Below are positions 22,380 through 35,400 of a stretch of 64,000 bases of DNA, piece after piece. The first letter of the stretch is position 1. Each line of letters opens with the position of its first letter. Origin of the DNA: Tetrahymena elliotti 4EA (Eukaryota > Ciliophora > Oligohymenophorea > Hymenostomatida > Tetrahymenidae); the NCBI GenBank assembly GCA_000231825.2, contig JH720299.1, positions 1,494,532 to 1,558,531 on the forward strand. Reading direction: 5' to 3'. A program made the position numbers and the translations under genes. The notes under the pieces are model-generated. The model was given only the letters and a program-made list of their open reading frames with translations, made no database searches and had not been told where the DNA came from.

Positions 22380-25300
22380 TCAAATATTTTTGTTAGTGAT
22401 GAAATTTTAGAAGAAATCAATTACAGAGTTAAATCTTTGAGATAATGATTTGTTTTGTTATTGTTCTTAAGGGTATAAATCAATAATTTTTTGCTATTCA
22501 AAGCTTGTGTTTTTACTTAATAAAACTTTATATTGTTTCTCCAAATTATTAAATATTTATTAGTGTTTTTCAGAAATATTATTTCCTTTCACCTTTTTCA
22601 GGTTTTATCCTTCATTGATTTAATTATCCTTACCAATCACTTGTGATAAAAGCCTTTTCTTATTGAGCTATTCTTCTTATTAAACATCTGCTGTTCTTAT
22701 TTAATTATTATCTGGTTATTTATCTTCTATTTGCATTGGTTCTTAAGTTTCGTTAGGTCTCTCTAAATTTGAACTTGATTGAGTTTTCTCTTTATCCTAT
22801 TCTATAGTTAAATTCTCATTTAACTTAGCTTATAGTTACTAATTTTAGTTATCATCTGATTAAATTTACTTTTCATTTGAATTCATTTTTGCAATTTTTT
22901 CTTAAAATTTATCTTCAGATTTAATATTTTTTTTATTTGCTTAAATTTTAACTTCTAAAGGCTTTTATACTTCATTTGCTTTAAGATCTTAGCCTCTTAT
23001 TTCTGTCTTTTCTATCCTAGAAGTTTAAGCTTATACTTGATCTTAACTATTTGTTTTAGTAATTAATTAATTCTTACTTCCATTAGGTTATTAACTTAAA
23101 TTATTCTCTTATTTTTTATTCATTTAATCATTTGCTTAAGAAGGCTATTAAATTTGTTTTTTTTCATTTATAGAGGCTACCTTATTAGTTTGTTCATTTT
23201 AGCTATTTTTAATCAATTTTTGTTTATCTAAATTAATCTATGGCAATTATTTTTATTGAACTTAAAGTTGATTTTTCTAATTGCTTTCATTTTAATTATT
23301 TTCTAATTTCTTAGTAACACTATTTGAATTCTTTCTTTCATTTTTTGGATCATTAACAATATTTTAACTCACTTTAACTCCATTTTCTTTAATTTCCTTG
23401 TTCTCCTTCTAAACCAAAACAGCTACTTTTTCAGAGGGAGATATTTCACCCTCCTCAAGCTCCATTTAGGAATTAGATTATTGATTTGATATACTCTTTA
23501 TATTATTTTATATTTGCTATTGCAAGTTTTTATTATCTTCTTTGATTTCATTTTTTCTTAAATCTCCTTTGTTATTACTTTCAACTTATTTATTAAGCTA
23601 ATCTTTATTTGACATTAGAATATTATTTTGAATGGATAAAGAAACTTTTTAAATGGATAAAGAAACTTTTTATGAGGTATTTTAACTTAATTTTCTTTCT
23701 ATTTAAGGAACCTATTTGTTTTCTAACTAATTAATTTATTGATTTGTTTTAGCATTTTATTGTAGAATGCTTTCTTATTTATTATTTTAACTTCCTTATT
23801 AATTATTCATTTTATTTTCACTTTGTTTTTTTTAATTCTCTGAACCATTTTCAACTTGTTAATTTTATTTCTCTAAAGGAATAGGCTAACTCTTTTACTA
23901 CTATTATGAACTATTATTCCCTTATTATTATTACATTTTCTTTTAATGAATATTAGTATAAGTATTATCCTATTTCTTGATCGGACTTATAGAAGAAGAT
24001 CTCCTTGTTGATTAATCTTGATTTTTATTAACTTAAGCTGAATTTTATCTTTTAAATTCTGTTGGTTTTAATTACTTAGAAGGATCATCATTATTCTTAT
24101 TATTTTATTCTGTTTTTTATACTGATTAAATTTACATCAAATTCTACCTTTAAAATTGCTATTAAACTTAATTTGTATTATCTTTTTGCTGTTATTAAGC
24201 TTTTACTGTTTGTGAAGATTATTATTATTGTTACTATTAGTTGATTTACAATCCAATTTTAGGGACATCTCTCATTTAGTTATTATTTGTATTCTATTTT
24301 TCATTTGGGGTTTCATTTATTTAGTTTGATTAAATGCTATTTGTTTATTAGTTATTTTATTTATTTACTTGGATATTTCCTAAACTAGGTCTTTAGGAAT
24401 TATTATCATTTTATTGTTACTAATTTTGAGGTGTTTTAACAATATTTAAATTAAGTGAAGGAGTTTTTAAAAATGGATTTTGTTTATTATCCTAAACTTA
24501 AATATTCTTTTGATCATTTTAGTTTTATTGATTATTTCTAACTTGATTATTATTGCTGTTATTAGTATTATCATTAGATGAGCCATTATTGTTATTTTAA
24601 TATACATTATTTGTAGATTTAGTAATATTTTGAGTGTTTATTTATTAAACTTGTTGATTTGGTTTAGCACCATTGTTTAAAAGTAAATTTTTACTTAATG
24701 AAATACTAGGTTTACCAATATTGTTGATAGTTTATTCAATATTTTTATTCTAAGCATTTTAAGTTTGTTAATTAGCCTAAGAATTCTAATTATTGACTTG
24801 ATTTAAATTTTGAAGTGGATTTTTTCTAGTTAAGATATTCTAAGATAAAGCAGAATTATTTTGTTAGACTTATTCTTGAGATTAATTGTTTCCCCTTTCT
24901 TGACTATTTTTAGTTGAAATCTAATTTTTATTTTGCTACGATTATATATTCATGTTACCTTTTTAAAATTAAAATAATTTATAAATATCATAAAAAAAAT
25001 TAATTCTTACTTAATAAATTTGGTTTACTTAGCATTTGTTAATTATTCTTTGGCTCTTAATTATGAGGCTTAGAAATTTAAATATTAGCATTTGAATTAT
25101 TTTATTGCTACTGCTATTGTTAAGTATTTGCTTTTTCTTAATTCTAATTATTTTAAGGTGGTATTAACTTGGGTTTACTCAAATTCAAATTTGGAATTTT
25201 TTTATCAACTGATTAAGAAGCACTTTTGTTATTTTCTATTTCTATTTTTTCATTTTACTATCTTGGATTCAAGTTATTATTATTTTAAGAAACCTAATTA

Positions 25301-25781
25301 TTTTTTTGAGCTTAATTGTTAGTACTAGCTATAGTATTCTACTTTACAATTATCTTTTATTATGAGCTTTGATTTCCATTCGATTAATTTTATTATTACT
25401 ATGATGATTATTATTACGACTATTGATTTTGAGATGTTGAATTCCTTTCCTATTCTATTTTACCATTACTATTTTGAGAAGTTATTGAGGGATTATCTTT
25501 TTAAAAAAATAAATATGATTATTTTCATTTAACTAAAAAGACATTTTACTTGAGTTTGTTGTTTGAGAAACTCTATTTAGCACCAGTTTATTAGAATTTC
25601 TACTTTCTGATTAATTCAAAGATTAGGTATTTATTGTCTTTTAGTTACTGCTATTAGCATTATTACTACTGTTGCTATTATTATTGCTATTACTAATACT
25701 AGTATTGATGATATTTAAATTGGCGTTACTTTTGTTTTAACTATTCAAACTTTCTTGAGGGAGTTTTTACAAATTTTCCAT
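22380..25781 (-). CDS. Asn/Gln-rich low-complexity protein, 1098 aa, function unknown
   Basis: Three exons on the minus strand: 25550-25781, 25011-25496 and 22380-24958. Introns are 53 nt (25497-25549) and 52 nt (24959-25010), both GT..AG and both in phase 1; the summed length is an exact multiple of three and ends in TGA. The start MENLQKLPQESLN at 25781 is the first ATG in frame; a TGA lies upstream. The protein is dominated by Asn, Gln, Ser and Lys. One more ordered-looking segment sits at the C-terminus (KRLLSQVIGKDNQINEG, FNNLEKQYKVLLSK, SQRFNSVIDFFQNFI), probably helical. A Glu-rich patch (MELEEGEISPSEKVAVLV) lies mid-protein. A 21-bp exact tandem duplication near 23630-23675 repeats KVSLSIQ. 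No known domain was recognised. Confidence 0.72.
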
Positions 25782-26022
25782 AGATTTTTGCTTAGTTAAT
25801 GTTGAAGTTTTAATGACTTTTAACTGAGTATCTGCATTAGCTAATATTGATAAGATAATTCATTATTTTATAATTTGATAAGAAGTTAAATAATAATGAA
25901 ATAAAATAATTTATTTGATTATTTTTTTTACATTTATTTGATATTGTCTAGGAGATCTGTTAAGTCTACTGTTTTGAATTAAAAAAAAAAGTATATTAAA
26001 TTAAGAAGTGAATATTAAGTGA

Positions 26023-26476
26023 ATAATTACTAAAGAGTTGCGAGAACCACTATTAGCTACCTAAGGCGAAGATGAAGAAGTATTTACTGTTTTTAATCAA
26101 ACAGATAAGGAAAAAGTGAGGCTTTAAATAGCTTATAAATCATACAAAGTAAGTAAGTAATTATTTCATGACTTAGAGACAAGACTCTGATTGATTGATT
26201 GATTCATTTATTTATTTATTCACTAATTTTGTTTCTAAATTGATTTGCTAAATTAGAACATGAATTTTTGAATTGCAGTTCTTTTTTTTGCTTGAATTTT
26301 TTCAATCAGTCAGCCAGATGGTCAACGAACTCAGTCAGTCAGAGATTAATGAATTATATTTATTTATTTTTTTTGTATTAGGAGAGAAATAAGTTTTTTC
26401 ATACATCAATAAAACTACAAACACACAAATCATATTTCATTTACCTTAGTTGTTTCTTTAGCTTCCAATGTGGTGA
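26023..26476 (+). CDS. Possible small two-exon gene, start not found
   Basis: Exon 26023-26148 reads in one frame with good codon complexity (ELREPLLATQGEDEEVFTVF, then KEKVRLQIAYKSYK) and ends at a GTAAGT donor. A matching acceptor (TTGCAG) at 26278 opens exon 26279-26476, reading LLEFFQSVSQMVNELSQSE to a TGA at 26474. The phase-0 join keeps the frame. Local G+C is higher than in the flanks. There is no in-frame ATG after the TGA at 26020, so a 5' exon is missing or this is a gene remnant. Family not recognised. It is divergent from the Asn-rich gene ending at 25781. Confidence 0.35.
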
Positions 26477-27942
26477 AATATCCTAAGTTGAATTAAATAA
26501 AATAATTATCAGATTCTACTTTTTTTTCTTTATTTTGATTATACATTCTCTTTGTCCCTTCATTACTTCCTTTCCTTTGTGTACTCATTTTATTTTTACC
26601 TTCTATCTATTAAAAAGTTTAATCTTTCTTTTATCCTTCTATTTTCCTTTAAAAACTTTAATTTTAAGAATAATTTCTAATTAATTACTTCAATATCCAT
26701 CTGAACATTCATTTGCATCAATCATTCATAGATCCATACAAAAGAGTTAATATCATCAAAAATTCAAATATCTAACTAAATCCCAAAAAACTTATTAGTA
26801 TATTTGATACTATCAAAAATTCCTATCACTTTAAATGAGCTACCCATTTTAGAATTTCTGTCTGTCCCTTTTATACTTTAATTTTTTTTATTTTAAAATA
26901 ATTTTTTTTTTGAGAATTTGTTTTATCCAATCAGAAATTAGGTTTTTAAAAATGTTCAATAAAAATTTTTTCTCTTTTATGTTTTTTTGAAATTCATATA
27001 TGATAAATAGATGAATCAACCAACTTAAATTAGTATTTTACGCAAATAAGTTTTAAAAATGAATAATAAAAACAAACCTTGGCTTAAGCAATCGTTTTGG
27101 TTTGTCTTTCCTTAAAGGTGGTTTATTTCATGATTCAATACCTTCTTAATACCTATGACTTAAATTTCAATCTCCTATTATTAAATTCAATTTCCCTAAA
27201 AACTCATTAAATGAACATTAACAAGAATATTAAACTTATCCTCTTAATAAATTAACTAACTAATTTTTCACCTTAGTTTACATAACTAGTTAAATAATAA
27301 AATTATCTTAGAATTCACTTTAATAATAATTAAGTAGTAACTTTATCGGATTTATCAAAAGACTAATCTTTATTAAACATTAGGAAAATATATTTAGCAT
27401 ACAGATAGAAAACGAATACAGAAGAAGAGTTACTATCTTAAAAAAACTTATGAATGAATCTCTAAATCATAGAAGTAAATTAATAACAAAATTGTAAAAA
27501 AGTATGAAATAACATTATTGAATGCAATAGAACTGTAAATGATTTATGTTTGTTTGGTAACAGGACATTGTAGAATATATTTTTTTGATAAAAAATGTTA
27601 ATTTAATATTTCATTCATTTTCAAATGATATTTGCTCAATGCATGATTTTCATTCATATAGATTTAAAAATCTATTTTAATTTCATTTTTTATATTATCT
27701 TTTTGTAGCTAACTAATTATTTGTTATGTTAGCAGCTTGTTTTCTGGCTTACCTATTTGGCTAAGCAGAAGAATTTTTATAAAAACTTCTATTTTAACTT
27801 CTCAAAAGGAACTAGATACTTTAAGGTTTGATTATTCATTATAATGTAAAGATATTTTTTTTATCAAAAAATAATTAAATAAATTAACAAATAATAATTT
27901 TTTTGAATTTTTAGAAAGGAGAATTAGCTGAATTTTAAAGAA
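26477..27942. other. Intergenic; possible 5' exon of the next gene near its right end
   Basis: Mostly A+T-rich spacer. Just before 27943 the frame of the KptA gene is open, and a candidate upstream exon at about 27730-27825 (reading TSQKELDTLRKENQ across a GT..AG junction) would add an N-terminal extension, but no ATG for it was found. Confidence 0.35.
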
Positions 27943-28665
27943 ATGAAGAAGAGTTATGGAGGAAAGCGTAGAGATGATAACCCTGATACAGCATTATCAA
28001 AGAAGCTCTCATGGATTTTGAGACATGGGGCTGAAAAGGAAGGTCTTAAAATAGGAAATGATGGATATGTTTTACTTGAGGAAATTTTATCTAGAAATGA
28101 TTACAAAGATGTTACATTCGATAGAGTTTAAAAGGTAGTAGATAATAATGATAAGAAGAGATTTGAATTGACTCAAAAAGAATAAGATGGAAAGCTTTAA
28201 TGGTTTATTAGAGCCTGTTAAGGTCACTCTATTAAAAGTATAAATGATGAAGAGTTATTAGATAAAATATCTTTGGATGTTGCATAAACTCTTGGATTAG
28301 TTGTTCATGGAACATACAAATAATTCTGGGATCCTATTTCAAAGGAAGGTTTAAAAACTATGACAAGAAATCATATTCATTTTGCAATTGGATATCCTGG
28401 TGATAAAGAAGTTATTTCTGGTATGAGAAAAACCTGCGATATTTATATTGAAATCGATGTTCCCAAGGCTATTTAAGATGGCATTGATTTCTACATGTCT
28501 AAAAACAATGTAGTTTTAACTTCTGGTATCAATAAAGTTTTACCTCCCAAGTATTTCAAATTAGTTAAAGATAGAAATGGAAAGGTTTTATTAGAATAGC
28601 CTAAAGAAGAAGTTGTTGAATAAAAAGATAAAGTAGAAGAAGAGGAACAAAAGTAAAGTAATTGA
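27943..28665 (+). CDS. tRNA 2'-phosphotransferase (KptA/Tpt1 family)
   Basis: Single-exon frame of 240 aa, ATG 27943, TGA 28663-28665; internal TAA codons are Gln. Family motifs appear in order: LSKKLSWILRHGAEKEGL at the N-terminus, WFIRACQGHS in the middle, VHGTYKQFWDPISKEGL, HIHFA, then GMRKTCDIYIEIDVPKA and DGIDFYMSKNNVVL. The Arg-His of LRHG and the Arg of WFIRA and GMRKT correspond to the conserved basic residues of Tpt1. Known role: transfer of the 2'-phosphate left at the splice junction by fungal/plant-type tRNA ligation to NAD+. The tail after residue 225 is acidic and Gln/Lys-rich. An N-terminal extension encoded by an upstream exon cannot be excluded. Confidence 0.93.
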
Positions 28666-29850
28666 TTAATTTAAATAATCAATAAATAAATGATAATTTG
28701 ATAAATAATAACAAACTTAATCAATTAAATAATCATCAAATCAATAAAAATATTTTAATATTTTAATTATTTGTTTCATATCAAAATTCTTGTGTATTCT
28801 TTAATCGGTTAAAATATTTCATCTTATATTTTGGTTGTCAACAATTTAATTTTCAAAAAATTAGTTTAAAAATAAAAATATTTAGTGAGCAAGTAAATAA
28901 TATTGATTTAATTGAAATATAAAAATAATTTCAAATTAATATTCAAAATTAATCCATTAAAATATTTCAAAAAAGAATTTACTATTCGAATAAATTGAAG
29001 TGAATAATTTCTTTTAAATCATAAAATCCAAAAGAGTCTGATATCAAACACAAAGACGATAGATAGTAGGGTTTGATAGAAACATATTTTTAAAGTTAAA
29101 TCTAATCTAGATATAAAAAAAGGAATAACTATTTAATAATAAATGTGCTATTTATTTAAATAATTTCATTAAATCCAAAATAGTCTGATATCAAACACAA
29201 AGATGGTAGTAGGGTTAGATAGAAACATATTTGTAAAGTTAATACTAATCTAGACATAAAAAAAAGGAATAACTATTTAATAATGAATGTGCTATTTATT
29301 TAACATTCATATCATAAAATTATTGATGCAGAAGGAAACCAATTTATTTAATATTTATTGTAAATGGAAAACATTAGTTTAAGATATTGTGAAATTTTTA
29401 GTAAATTAATAAAATGTATAAGACTATTCAGATTGATTAAAAAAAAATGAATTAAACTTATGTACTTAAATTAGTAGATGGTAAATAATTAATAAAAATA
29501 ATTAAATTAAAACAATCTAAAATTTGTTCTGTTAGTAAAATAAATTCAAAAGAATGTGTTGAATGATTGGTTAACTGAAAATAAACTGAAATCAAATACG
29601 AGGTAATGTAGAAATAGATAGGTAAGTATGTTTAAAGAAAAATAGATATGTATAGTTGATTCTATTTTTAGATATATAAAAAAGGGTATAATGACTTTGG
29701 ACATGAAACATTCATTGATTTATTTATCATTCAAATTATTGACAGTATCGGGAATATATTTATTATAGGTTTCCTGTAGAGGTTTGGAGAAAGGATCTTT
29801 TTTGCATATATTTTACTTTATTTTATAAAGAGATTAGGTGGCAAGTATTT
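28666..29850. other. Intergenic with a local tandem duplication
   Basis: Spacer between the 3' ends of two convergent genes. It contains the 147-bp-period duplication listed separately. No coding segment supported. Confidence 0.5.
29023..29304. repeat. Two tandem copies of a ~137-bp non-coding unit
   Basis: Copy 1 (about 29023-29159) and copy 2 (about 29170-29303) share long identical blocks, including AGTCTGATATCAAACACAAA and GGAATAACTATTTAATAA, with scattered substitutions. Period is about 145-147 bp. No open frame or hairpin of note; it looks like a simple local duplication. Confidence 0.85.
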
Positions 29851-30477
29851 TCATTAATCTAAATTGGTTGTGGTATTTTGGGTTTCAATCAAAGCAGGGA
29901 CTTATCCTTTTAAAGCTTGGTCAACTGCTTGGCTATTTTTTTTGTCTTCACGATTGAATTTGAGCATGACTTATTTTCTGGTTTTGGTCTTTAATTCTTT
30001 AGAGATGAAATCGAAGTTGGTTCCATGCTTAGCTAATAATTACCAGAAAGCGACTTCCTCAGCATATGACCAGCGCTTTTACTTGGTATTTTCTGTTTGT
30101 CTAGTTCCCAAAACCATTTTTTAGATTTTTTGCTTCTTAACTTAGTAATAGTATTGTCTCTTTTCTTAAAGGATTTCACTTGCAATATATTACAAGTTGT
30201 CATCCTCTCCATCTACTGTGCTTTAATCGCACAAGATTTCAGCACTCATTGTGGTAGTGTCTTAGTAGTCTTATAAATATTTGATATCCCTTTCTAATTT
30301 ATTAGTATAAATTTGCTTTAATTCCTCAAAAGAAGTAGCTCTTTAACTGTCCATCTTGGCAAACATCATTTAAGTTTAATTTTAAGATAAATTGTCTTAA
30401 TTCATAGAGTTTTGTGTTTAAATCATTGAGTTTACTACTATTGAGTGGTAGTCTTGTTGGTGAATTGATTGTAACAT
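29851..30477 (-). CDS. Myb/SANT-domain protein resembling TFIIIB subunit B''/Bdp1
   Basis: Single-exon frame of 208 aa, ATG 30477, TGA 29851. The N-terminal half is Gln/Met/Asp-rich with no fold recognised. Residues about 135-185 form a SANT/Myb domain: KRWSYAEEVAFWQLLAKHGT, then FDFISKELKTKTRKQVMLKF and NREDKK. The pattern W-S-x2-E-x2-x-F-W-x2-L-x2-x-G-T-x-F-x2-I-x5-K-x-R-x-Q-x3-K-F-x2-E-x-K matches the conserved SANT domain of B''/Bdp1, which joins TBP and Brf1 to recruit RNA polymerase III. Fungal and animal Bdp1 are much longer, so this is a minimal form, or another SANT protein with a similar domain. No alternative exons were needed. Confidence 0.72.
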
Positions 30478-32404
30478 GTTTGTTTTTGGGTGTTATAAAG
30501 GGTACTCATTTTATCTAAATTTAATTTTTTTTTTTAATTAATTATTATTTAGAATTCTTTAAAAAATCCCTTTATAAATACAAAATTTAAAGTATCTACT
30601 GACTTTTTCTGATAAATTCAATAATATATTCTTCTCTTTTTCATTTGTACCAACTTCCCCTTTTCCCTTGTGTTGGCTATTATTTTCATAATTATTATTC
30701 ATCTATTTGTTTTTTTCAAACCACTTCAAATATTATTTTGCAAAAGCTAGCTATTCAAATTAGTTCTTCCTATTTAAAAATCTTTTGATTTTTAATGATA
30801 CTCTTTTTAATAAGGGATAGGGGTTAATCAAATATCTCTTGAAATTTATTAGAATTTATTAGGATGCATTATTGATATCAAGATGTTTTTTTCAACCAAT
30901 ATATAATGTGAATAATATTCAATAAATAAATTTCATTTTGAATTTTGATGAAAGAAGCTATTTATTATTTTTCAGAAATCTCCAAATGAAGTGTCTATTT
31001 GATTACCTTTATCAATAGGAGATTCTATAAAAAGTATAGACAAAATTAATTAAAAAGAATCAAAATATAAATTTGAAAAAAGATTAAACTGTTAATTGCT
31101 CTTATTAAAGTGACTATCAATTAAAAACAGAGATTCATTCATATTTAATACAAAAAAATAATATTTGTAACTTAAATAAAAAAATAAAGCCCATTTTTCT
31201 ATTAACATTTGTTCTAGCACACACTTTCTATTGCTTTAAATTAAATTTTCTATTTGAATAAATGATTTAGTCTTTATATGAATTTACTCTCTCACTCTTT
31301 ATCTACCTTAAAAAAAAAAAAAAATTTACTTTATCTTGTCTTCATAAAATAAAGCAACCTATATTAATTCAAAAGAAGTTTTTAAATAGAATTATTTTAT
31401 TTCACATTTTTATTCATTTTTAGAAAAATTTTTACAAAATTAATTTGAAATATTTTTTAATTGGAAGAAAGAAATACAAGTTAAATAAATGAGAAAATTA
31501 TTAAAAGCTTAAAAATTTTAAATAATCTTTTTTGTAGAAAAAGTAAAAACAATCATAAATCAAAAAATGCTTGCAATTATTAAAATCAAGTGAATATAAA
31601 TTCCAAAAAAATTTAATATAAAACGTTTGGATAATTAACTGGTAAATATTGCAACTAAAACTAGGTAGATACTAAAATTACCTCAATTATCTAAAATAAA
31701 TAGAGCTAAATCTCAATTACAGATATTTTTAATTAAGCAACTCTCTATTAAATAAATTCAACAAATAAATTAAATGCATTACTTAATAAACTGATAAAAT
31801 TGTTGAGCTTCCCTATAAATAGTAACAATTATTTCTTTAATAATTTAAAAAACTATATAATTGAATGGAATTAAGCAGCAAAAAAAAAAACATAGAATTT
31901 TGAAAAAAATAATTCTAATTATTTAACAATTAAAATTAAAATATTTGAAATTTATAGAAATAAAAGAGAAATTTTGTTTATTATGAATAAGGTATATAAT
32001 ATTTAAATATTTTTTCTGATAATTTTCTCCTTGTTTTGAAGAACAAATTATATAGAAGAAATAAATAAGTACATTAATCTTTAATACTTTATGCAATCAA
32101 ATAAAAAAACCATAAATAAAGTTAAATACTTGAATAAATAATAATAATGAAATTTTTTGTTATAAAGATAACTCTTTTCATTATTAGTATTAAGAACAAG
32201 AATTTTTAATGATTTCTATTACCAATCTTTTTCAATAACATTTTTTTTAAGTAAATTAAAAAATATTGAGTGGAGATAAAAAAAATTTAAAAGAACATCT
32301 TATTTTAGAAAAACTAATAAATAATTTTTGTTATTATTTTATGGAAAAAATCATAAGAGAATTAAGGTATATTTAATTAATTATTGAAAGAAATTAAATT
32401 TAAT
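30478..32404. other. Intergenic, no gene seen
   Basis: About 1.9 kb of A+T-rich sequence, including the promoter of the Bdp1-like gene next to 30478 and the 3' flank of the channel gene. No supported coding or RNA feature. Confidence 0.45.
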
Positions 32405-35400
32405 TCAGTTTTTATTCTATATTTTAGGGTGGCATGATCCATATTTATCGAATATTGGCTTTCTTCTTTGTCCATTGATTAGGCATGCTCTAATTTTTTT
32501 TGAGTTCATACTTCTTCTTGGTTGCTTTTATTGTTTGATTTTTTTAATGATATTTGTAAAATTAAAAGTGGGGTAATAATACTAAAAGTTTTTTATTTTA
32601 TCAAATAAATGCATTTCTAAATATTCCCAATCAAATTTTTAGATGAAATCAATAATTTTCGATTATTTTAATTCAATAAATTCTGGTTAGTATATTCTTG
32701 GTTTTTCCTCTTTATTATCCGAAATATCTTTTTTTTCTAAGATTTATGAATGAACAAGTAATAACTATTCAATATTTTTTTAATTCGGATAAAAACTTTA
32801 AAAAATATTTTCTTATTAAGTTAGAGTGCTTTTTCTTCTATCAGATCTTTTATTTTTTTGTTGATCTATTGTAGGAAATTTGCTAACCTGTTATTCAAAT
32901 AGTTGTTTTCTTATATTTTCCTGGTTGCTAGATTTTTCTGAATTTTCTAAAATTTAATTGGTTTGTTTGTTGTATTCATCTAATATATTTAATTATGATT
33001 ATATTTGAATGCATTATTCTGCTAAAAGAAGTTTCTTTTAAGAATTCGAAGTTGCTTAGAATTGACTAAGACTACACTTTTATTACTTTTGCCCCAAATT
33101 TTAGCATTTTATTTGTTAAAAATATCTCTGAGCTTTTATCTTTAAATTATTTGCTTCAGTATCAGAAGTATCTACATAATCAGAATAATCAATTGTGCTT
33201 GTTCGAAAATTTTTAATACTCGTAGCATTTGTGTTTTCTACATAAATTGGTTAGATTAGCTCACAGCTTGGAATTAAATCTTCTGATTTAATAGTTTTTT
33301 TATTGTGCAAATCATCTTTGTAATAAGTTCTTCTCTTAATTCCTTCTCTATCATGAGAGTTTCCATTTATGTTTTTAGGTAATTATCTTAAGTTAGCCTA
33401 TTTTTATGTAGCTTATAGCTTTCCCTCATTTATTTAACTTACATCAAAAAGAATAATTTCCTCTGTATTAAAAACTTTGTTAGGGGCCACAAAAACTTTA
33501 GATAATTCACTTATTTCACTTTAATCATTTATCATTTGATCTGTTTGCCTTTAATTTTATATATTTTATGAACTCTTAAAGACACTTTCTAAATTTTCTT
33601 CTGGAATAGCACTAAATTCAAGATTATTGGATGAAAAAAATTTTTTTTATTTTATTTGATTGTCTTTGTCTGTTTGATGAATACCATTTTAAGATCCAGA
33701 ATTTTATTCATAAGCATTGTGCTCATCTTATTATTGCTATTATTCTGGATTAGAATGAACCAATCCATCAGAAATATTTATTGAAATTTTTCTGTCATCA
33801 AAAATATTTTAGAATTTTTTACTATTTAAAGTACTTTATTTCTATGTATTCTTTATGAGTTAAAGCTATTCAATTGTTAATTCATCTAAAAATGAGCTTT
33901 CTAAACTTTCACTAAAGACTTAGTCATTTAAAATTTTATATGCATCATTTATACAATAATCAATATTATTCAGAGCTTTGTATTTTTTACTCTTCCTTTA
34001 TATTGATAATCTTTGTAAAATAGGTGTTGATCTGAATGTCTTAGAAGCTAATAATTAAGTAATCACAGTGAAATGAATTTTACTGCATTCTTAAATGAGA
34101 TGCGAGCTGTCTCCACATGAAAAGCAAGAAGTTTTTATTAAATTGTAGCTTTTTTTGAATAAAATAGCTTCTTTGATCATGCAGAATGTTTCATAATCAT
34201 CATTACATTCTTAAATAATTTCAATAAATTTTAATCTTTCCAACTTATAGACAATACAAAAATCAATAGCTCGAGCAGCAGCACTTCTGCTTCCTCCAGT
34301 AATAAATGATATTTCTCCAAAATAGCTTAATTTTTATAATCTTTTCACAAGTATTTGTCCTTCTTGTTTTTTTTATGAATTTTCTTAAACAATTTCTACT
34401 TCTCCTTTGACTAGATAAAATAAAGAACAATCATTAGCTTCATCTTAGCGAAATATATACTCTCCAGGAGAAAATAGCATTTCTTTCATTATTGAAATAA
34501 TTCTATTTTGTGATCTTAGTTGATTAATAAATGGTATATCTTTCAAGTACTTCCCTTTAACATTTTTCATCAGATCATTTTTTAGTTAGTCAGAAAGTTA
34601 ATTAATAATCACTTATTCTTAATTTTTTTTGACTTCATTTGATTTCTAATTAAAAAGATAAAAAATAAATCAGTAAATTAATAATAACCAATTATTAATT
34701 ATCCTGGCAAATTTAATAAACTTTTTTTTCTGAAAATAAATGATATTATCTTTTTTTACTAAAACATATTTGATTGATAAATTATTTAATTAAATTTGGC
34801 TATTTTTGAATTATTTGCTTATTTTCAAATTACAAATTTCTTTTCCTTTTTCTTTAAATTTTAAGTTTTTGGAAATAGGATTATTTTTTTAATGAGTTTG
34901 CTTTTCTTTTACTTTTAATTTCTTGAAAGAAGCATTTATAAATTATGTTAAGTTTTTTTGTTAATGATATAAAATACTAGCCAGCATCTTTTGTTTTACT
35001 TTAAAAATTCATAAGTAAGATGGATAATTCTAATAGGATGTGTTAAGTATTTTTCTTTTTGATAGGTTTTTATAAAAGAAAAATTAAAAACTGTCAAACC
35101 TTATAATAATACTTCAAATAGTTAGAAACTTTTGCTCTTAGTTCTGAGTCGACTTTTTCTTCACGCATAAAATTATGAATAATTTACATGTTTTCTTTGT
35201 ATGCTTTGTCTTCTTTTTCTGAGTTTTGTATAATTTTACCTATCCTATTTAATGAATAAGCCCAAAAAAAACCTGTCACAAACATGGTTATTACTGTGAA
35301 TGTCATTTCAGCTGGATTCTGGGGTGTGATATACCCAACTGTTATCATTGTTGCTGACAAAAAATAAAAAGAATAGATATATTTAATTAAAATGCTATTT

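Noticed and set aside
26184..26215. GATT/ATTT simple repeats
   Set aside because: Ordinary microsatellites inside a probable intron; no sign of function.
29864..30124. Plus-strand frame starting MVVVFW
   Set aside because: Antisense shadow of the SANT domain of the Bdp1-like gene.
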